64,000 bases of DNA from Glaciibacter superstes DSM 21135 (GTDB taxonomy: Bacteria; Actinomycetota; Actinomycetes; Actinomycetales; Microbacteriaceae), in NCBI RefSeq assembly GCF_000421145.1, contig NZ_ATWH01000002.1:62001-126000 (forward strand). The letters are read 5' to 3'. The position numbers and the translations under genes are program-made. Below are positions 61,410 to 64,000 of this stretch, piece after piece (position 1 is the stretch's first letter; every line of letters starts with the position of its first letter). The notes beneath the pieces are model-generated. The model had not been told where the DNA came from and did not search any database. It saw only the letters and a list, made by a program, of their open reading frames with translations.

Positions 61410-61916
61410 AACCCCATGGCTGAGTACACCGATCGCGTTGCCCGCATCCAGGCGGAATGGAAGCGTGAGCGCCCCGACCTCGACGTCACGCCGCAGGGAA
61501 TCATCGGTCGGCTGCACAGGCTCGCCGCGCACCTGACCGGCGAACTGGTCGAGGTGTATGCGCGCCACGGCCTGGGGGAGGGGGAGTTCGATGTGCTCGC
61601 GACGCTTCGAAGGGCCGGAGCGCCGTTCGAGCGCGCGCCGGGCGACCTCGCAGAGCACACGATGGTCACGACGGGCGCGATGACCAAGCGGCTCGACCGT
61701 CTCGCAGATGCTGGTCTCGTCGAGCGCCGCGCTGCTGAAGGGGATGGGAGAAGGCGGATCGTGGCACTGACGTCCGCGGGCCTCGAGGTGATCGACGCTG
61801 CGTTCACCGATCACATGGCGAACGAGAGACGGCTGGTGGCGCAGCTCTCGGCGGAAGACCGTGACACGCTGGAGAAGATTCTCGCGCGGTGGCTGGCGAG
61901 TCAGGAAGGCAGCTGA
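61407..61916 (+). CDS. MarR-family transcriptional regulator
   Basis: A 169-residue regulator if started at the ATG at 61407 (MNPMAEYTDRVARIQAEWK); an ATG at 61416 is equally possible and one at 61374 lies within the operator. The winged helix-turn-helix reads GEFDVLATLRRAGAPFERAP, LAEHTMVTTGAMTKRLDRLA, GLVERRAAEGDGRRRIVALT. It is divergent from the EamA transporter with a triple palindrome between, the usual layout for a MarR repressor of an efflux gene. Inducer unknown. Confidence 0.9.
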   Translation: MNPMAEYTDRVARIQAEWKRERPDLDVTPQGIIGRLHRLAAHLTGELVEVYARHGLGEGEFDVLATLRRAGAPFERAPGDLAEHTMVTTGAMTKRLDRLADAGLVERRAAEGDGRRRIVALTSAGLEVIDAAFTDHMANERRLVAQLSAEDRDTLEKILARWLASQEGS

Positions 61917-61959
61917 AGAACCGCCACTCGCGTTCAAACGATCGGAATCGGGGGACTGC

Positions 61960-62082
61960 GTGGGCAAAACGCAAGATAAGCATGGGCTGACGTTTCCGGT
62001 GGCGCTGATCGTGATCACTCTCGTGTTCGTCGTGCTCCTCGGCTGGGGCGCGATCGACACCCCCGCCAACGACGCGGACTGA
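61960..62082 (+). CDS. Possible 40-residue single-helix membrane peptide or gene remnant
   Basis: From a GTG at 61960 the frame encodes KTQDKHGLTFPVALIVITLV followed by more hydrophobic residues and a polar end (GAIDTPANDAD). The helix is convincing but the ribosome site is weak. It could be the start of a transporter whose remainder has been lost; the MalT-like fragment begins at the same point in another frame. Low certainty. Confidence 0.3.
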   Translation: MGKTQDKHGLTFPVALIVITLVFVVLLGWGAIDTPANDAD

Positions 62083-62310
62083 TCGCGCGTCCGAGACTGA
62101 GCGAGGTCCTGGGTCGAGGGACGGAATCGGCGCTGACGCTCGTGTCGGCTCCCGCAGGATTCGGCAAGACGACAATGCTGACCGAGTGGCTGGCATCCGC
62201 CCCTGCCGATAAGTGGTCGGCCGCCTGGTTCTCGCTGGACTAGCGGGACAACGATCCTGCGCTCTTTTGGACCTACTTCGTCAATGTGGCTGGTCGGCTA
62301 GGTGGTGGCC
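62079..62310 (+). pseudogene. Fragment of a MalT/LuxR-type STAND ATPase regulator with an in-frame TAG
   Basis: The frame reads LIARPRLSEVLGRGTESALT, then LVSAPAGFGKTTMLTEWLAS (Walker A) and KWSAAWFSLD before a TAG at 62241-62243. It continues in frame RDNDPALFWTYFVNVAGR. These are the usual first 80 or so residues of the ATPase module of LuxR regulators of the MalT type (normally 850-900 residues). Gln usually stands at the stop, so CAG to TAG is likely. Both ends are missing, so the gene is dead. Confidence 0.75.
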
Positions 62311-62411
62311 GGTTGGGCCCACAAGGGCCCGGCCGCACCTCGTTCCTGGCCCGCGCGTACACTGACTGGCATGTGCAGTTCCTCGCGTCGCGCGCGTGAC
62401 AGCCGATCAGC

Positions 62412-63362
62412 ATGAGGGCCGTCGTCTACGACAGGTACGGCCCTCCCGACGTGCTGAGAGTCGAGGAGGTTCGTGTGCCGTCACCGGGCGCGCGCCAGGT
62501 GCTCGTTGAGGTTGCCGCGACATCCGTCAATCTCTCGGACTGGGAAGGGCTGCGGGGATCTCCGATGTACGCGCGGATCGGGGGACTGCGAGCCCCGAGG
62601 CGTCGGGTGCTCGGCTCCGACATTGCCGGACGTGTCGCGGCCGTCGGCTCCGCCGTCACCCGGTTCAGCGAGGGCGATGAGGTGTACGGCGACAATATGG
62701 GCCTCATGGGCGGTTTCGCCACGTACGCGGTGGCGCCCGAAGCGGCGCTTGCCCACAAGCCGGGGGAGTTGACGTTCGCCGAGGCCTCGACGCTGCCCCA
62801 GGCAGCCTCGATCGCGCTTCAGGGAACCGTCAGCGCACGCCGCGGGCAGCGCGTGTTGATCAACGGGGCGGGCGGCGGGGCCGGCTCGTTCGCGATCCAG
62901 CTCGCCAAGCTCTCCGGATCGCACGTGACCGGCGTCGACAACGCGGGCAAACTCGATTTCATGCGGGAGCTCGGTGCCGACGACGTTGTTGACTATCGCA
63001 GGGAGGACTTCACTCGGCTCGAACCGTTCGATCTCGTGCTCGATCTCGTCGCGCACCGATCGGTGTTCGCCTACCGGCGGGCGTTGGCTCCGGGCGGCCG
63101 CTACCTCTGCGTGGGCGGCACTGTGCGAACGGTGCTGCGAGTGGTGACTGTCGGGGCTGTGCTCGGCCTGCTTACCGGGCGTCGGCTGGGACTCCTTCTT
63201 GCGAGGCAGGGCCCGGCGCAATTCGAGCCCGTCGCAGCGCGTTGCATCGCCGGAGACCTTCGCATCAATATCGACCGCCTCTACCCGCTCGAGGAGGTGC
63301 CGCAGGCGCTCGCCTACGTCGGTGAGGGGCGCGCGCTCGGCAAAGTGGTCATCACACCATAG
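62412..63362 (+). CDS. NAD(P)-dependent alcohol dehydrogenase/quinone oxidoreductase (MDR family)
   Basis: A 316-residue zinc-free medium-chain reductase: RAVVYDRYGPPDVLRVEEVR, QVLVEVAATSVNLSDWEGLR, LGSDIAGRVAAVGSAVTRFS, GQRVLINGAGGGAGSFAIQL (cofactor loop), ELGADDVVDYRREDFTRLEP and the C-terminal YPLEEVPQALAYVGEGRALG. It is the fourth MDR-type sequence in the window (others at 24944, 34795 and 38476). Complete; substrate unknown. Confidence 0.9.
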   Translation: MRAVVYDRYGPPDVLRVEEVRVPSPGARQVLVEVAATSVNLSDWEGLRGSPMYARIGGLRAPRRRVLGSDIAGRVAAVGSAVTRFSEGDEVYGDNMGLMGGFATYAVAPEAALAHKPGELTFAEASTLPQAASIALQGTVSARRGQRVLINGAGGGAGSFAIQLAKLSGSHVTGVDNAGKLDFMRELGADDVVDYRREDFTRLEPFDLVLDLVAHRSVFAYRRALAPGGRYLCVGGTVRTVLRVVTVGAVLGLLTGRRLGLLLARQGPAQFEPVAARCIAGDLRINIDRLYPLEEVPQALAYVGEGRALGKVVITP

Positions 63363-63409
63363 AAGTCGATGCGCAAGTCGATGCGCAGGACCTATCGTCG
63401 AGGTCCAGC

Positions 63410-64000
63410 TCAACTATCCGGCGTGGCTTCCGAGAACTGGCTGACGAACTCCGCAAGCTTCTGCTCGTAGGCCTCAGGGTTGATGTTCCAGCTCTGGATA
63501 TGGCCGGCATCTGCCACTGGGACATAGGTGGCATTCGGCAGGGATCCGGCGAAGAACTCGCTCTCCGACGGCGGAACCAGTGGGTCGGAGAGTCCCTGAA
63601 ACAGCAGGATTGGAAGGTCTTCGAAGGCAGCTGTCTGGGTGAGCTCATCGAGTTCGTTCAGATCGATGTCTCCGCGCCAGGCCACGGCGGCCTGCAGTGG
63701 CGCCCCGAGGAGGTTCAGGTTGAACCGGTCGGCCTGATTCTGCAGCACGCCGGCCCAATTGAGCACCGGCGCGTCGAGCACCATTCCCAGCACCTTCGAT
63801 GCGTGCTTGGACTCGTGCATGAACCGAGTGACGATGCTCCCGCCCATCGAGTCGCCGTAGAGCACAAAATCGGTGGCGCCCTGGTCCAGTGCATAGTCTG
63901 CAGCGGAGTCGAGGTCTTTCCATTCGGTCTGGCCGAGGGAGATGAGGCCGTTCGGGCTCGCCGGAGCGTCGACATCGTTGCGATAGGTGATCATGAGGGT
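63410..64000 (-). CDS. Alpha/beta hydrolase, C-terminal part
   Basis: The frame is open to the right window edge, so the N-terminus is missing. Visible are MITYRNDVDAPASPNGLISL, the nucleophile elbow VLYGDSMGGSIVTRFM (Ser in Gly-Asp-Ser-Met-Gly), VLDAPVLNWAGVL, the acid residue region LLFQGLSDPLVPPSESEFF and the catalytic His in VPVADAGHIQSWNINP. It is a serine hydrolase of the type often annotated as alpha/beta fold hydrolase; substrate unknown. Confidence 0.85.
   Translation of the reverse strand, partial: TLMITYRNDVDAPASPNGLISLGQTEWKDLDSAADYALDQGATDFVLYGDSMGGSIVTRFMHESKHASKVLGMVLDAPVLNWAGVLQNQADRFNLNLLGAPLQAAVAWRGDIDLNELDELTQTAAFEDLPILLFQGLSDPLVPPSESEFFAGSLPNATYVPVADAGHIQSWNINPEAYEQKLAEFVSQFSEATPDS

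Overview
The window is high-GC DNA with GTG and TTG starts, LuxR/NarL, TetR, MarR and IclR regulators, a Tat-dependent PhoX and an LAxTG-type cell-wall sorting signal. Together these point to an actinobacterium, most likely Microbacteriaceae (Micrococcales). The genus cannot be fixed from the sequence alone.

Region 1 (about 0.4-23.5 kb) is a defence island. In order it carries: (a) a two-gene Gabija-like system, an OLD-type ATPase/TOPRIM nuclease followed by a UvrD-like helicase; (b) a nucleotide and DNA-base modification cassette, with a thymidylate-synthase-like enzyme fused to a Nmad1-type domain, a DNA base hypermodification (5-hmdU DNA kinase/aGPT-PPlase type) protein, and a convergent Nmad2-type protein; (c) two TIR proteins transcribed divergently from a shared 80-bp gap, one ThsB-like and co-directional with Nmad2, the other heading a tight TIR - SLOG - PD-(D/E)XK nuclease operon; (d) accessory genes (membrane protein, 4-fold beta-flower protein, Cys-rich zinc-binding protein) and a complete IS1595-family insertion; (e) a full type I Wadjet operon jetABCD; (f) a DUF4238 protein. 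The right edge is a 3' half of tRNA-Pro(GGG) at 23494-23536 followed by a strong terminator. This is the displaced attachment site expected when an element integrates into a tRNA gene, so the island is probably an integrative element whose integrase and intact tRNA lie left of the window.

Region 2 (23.7-32.4 kb) is a decaying zone. It holds a frameshifted transposase, a quinone oxidoreductase with an in-frame stop, an internally deleted DNA glycosylase, a truncated LtrA and an SDR lacking its catalytic residues. Functional-looking genes include a five-gene redox operon (AhpD-like, ICL/PEPM-like, nitroreductase, MmcQ/YjbR, broken MDR) and a TetR repressor. Its probable operator occurs twice, between tetR and that operon and upstream of the SDR gene.

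Region 3 (32.7-51.6 kb) is ordinary chromosome: metallopeptidase, FMN reductase, DUF4389 and DUF2306 membrane proteins, several MDR reductases, a NarL-type two-component pair whose response regulator carries a nonsense codon, a TetR/4-TM pair with twin operators, an MFS transporter with a cyclic-nucleotide-binding tail beside a cyclase-like DUF2652 protein, an SGNH hydrolase, ArfB, a MobA-like aromatic hydroxylase with its IclR regulator (same operator at both genes), and PhoX.

Region 4 (51.8-64 kb) contains a roughly 2,420-residue secreted, wall-anchored protein with two metallophosphoesterase domains, two MarR-regulated loci, an EamA exporter sharing an operator cluster with one MarR gene, a MalT-like fragment with a nonsense codon, another MDR reductase and a partial alpha/beta hydrolase.
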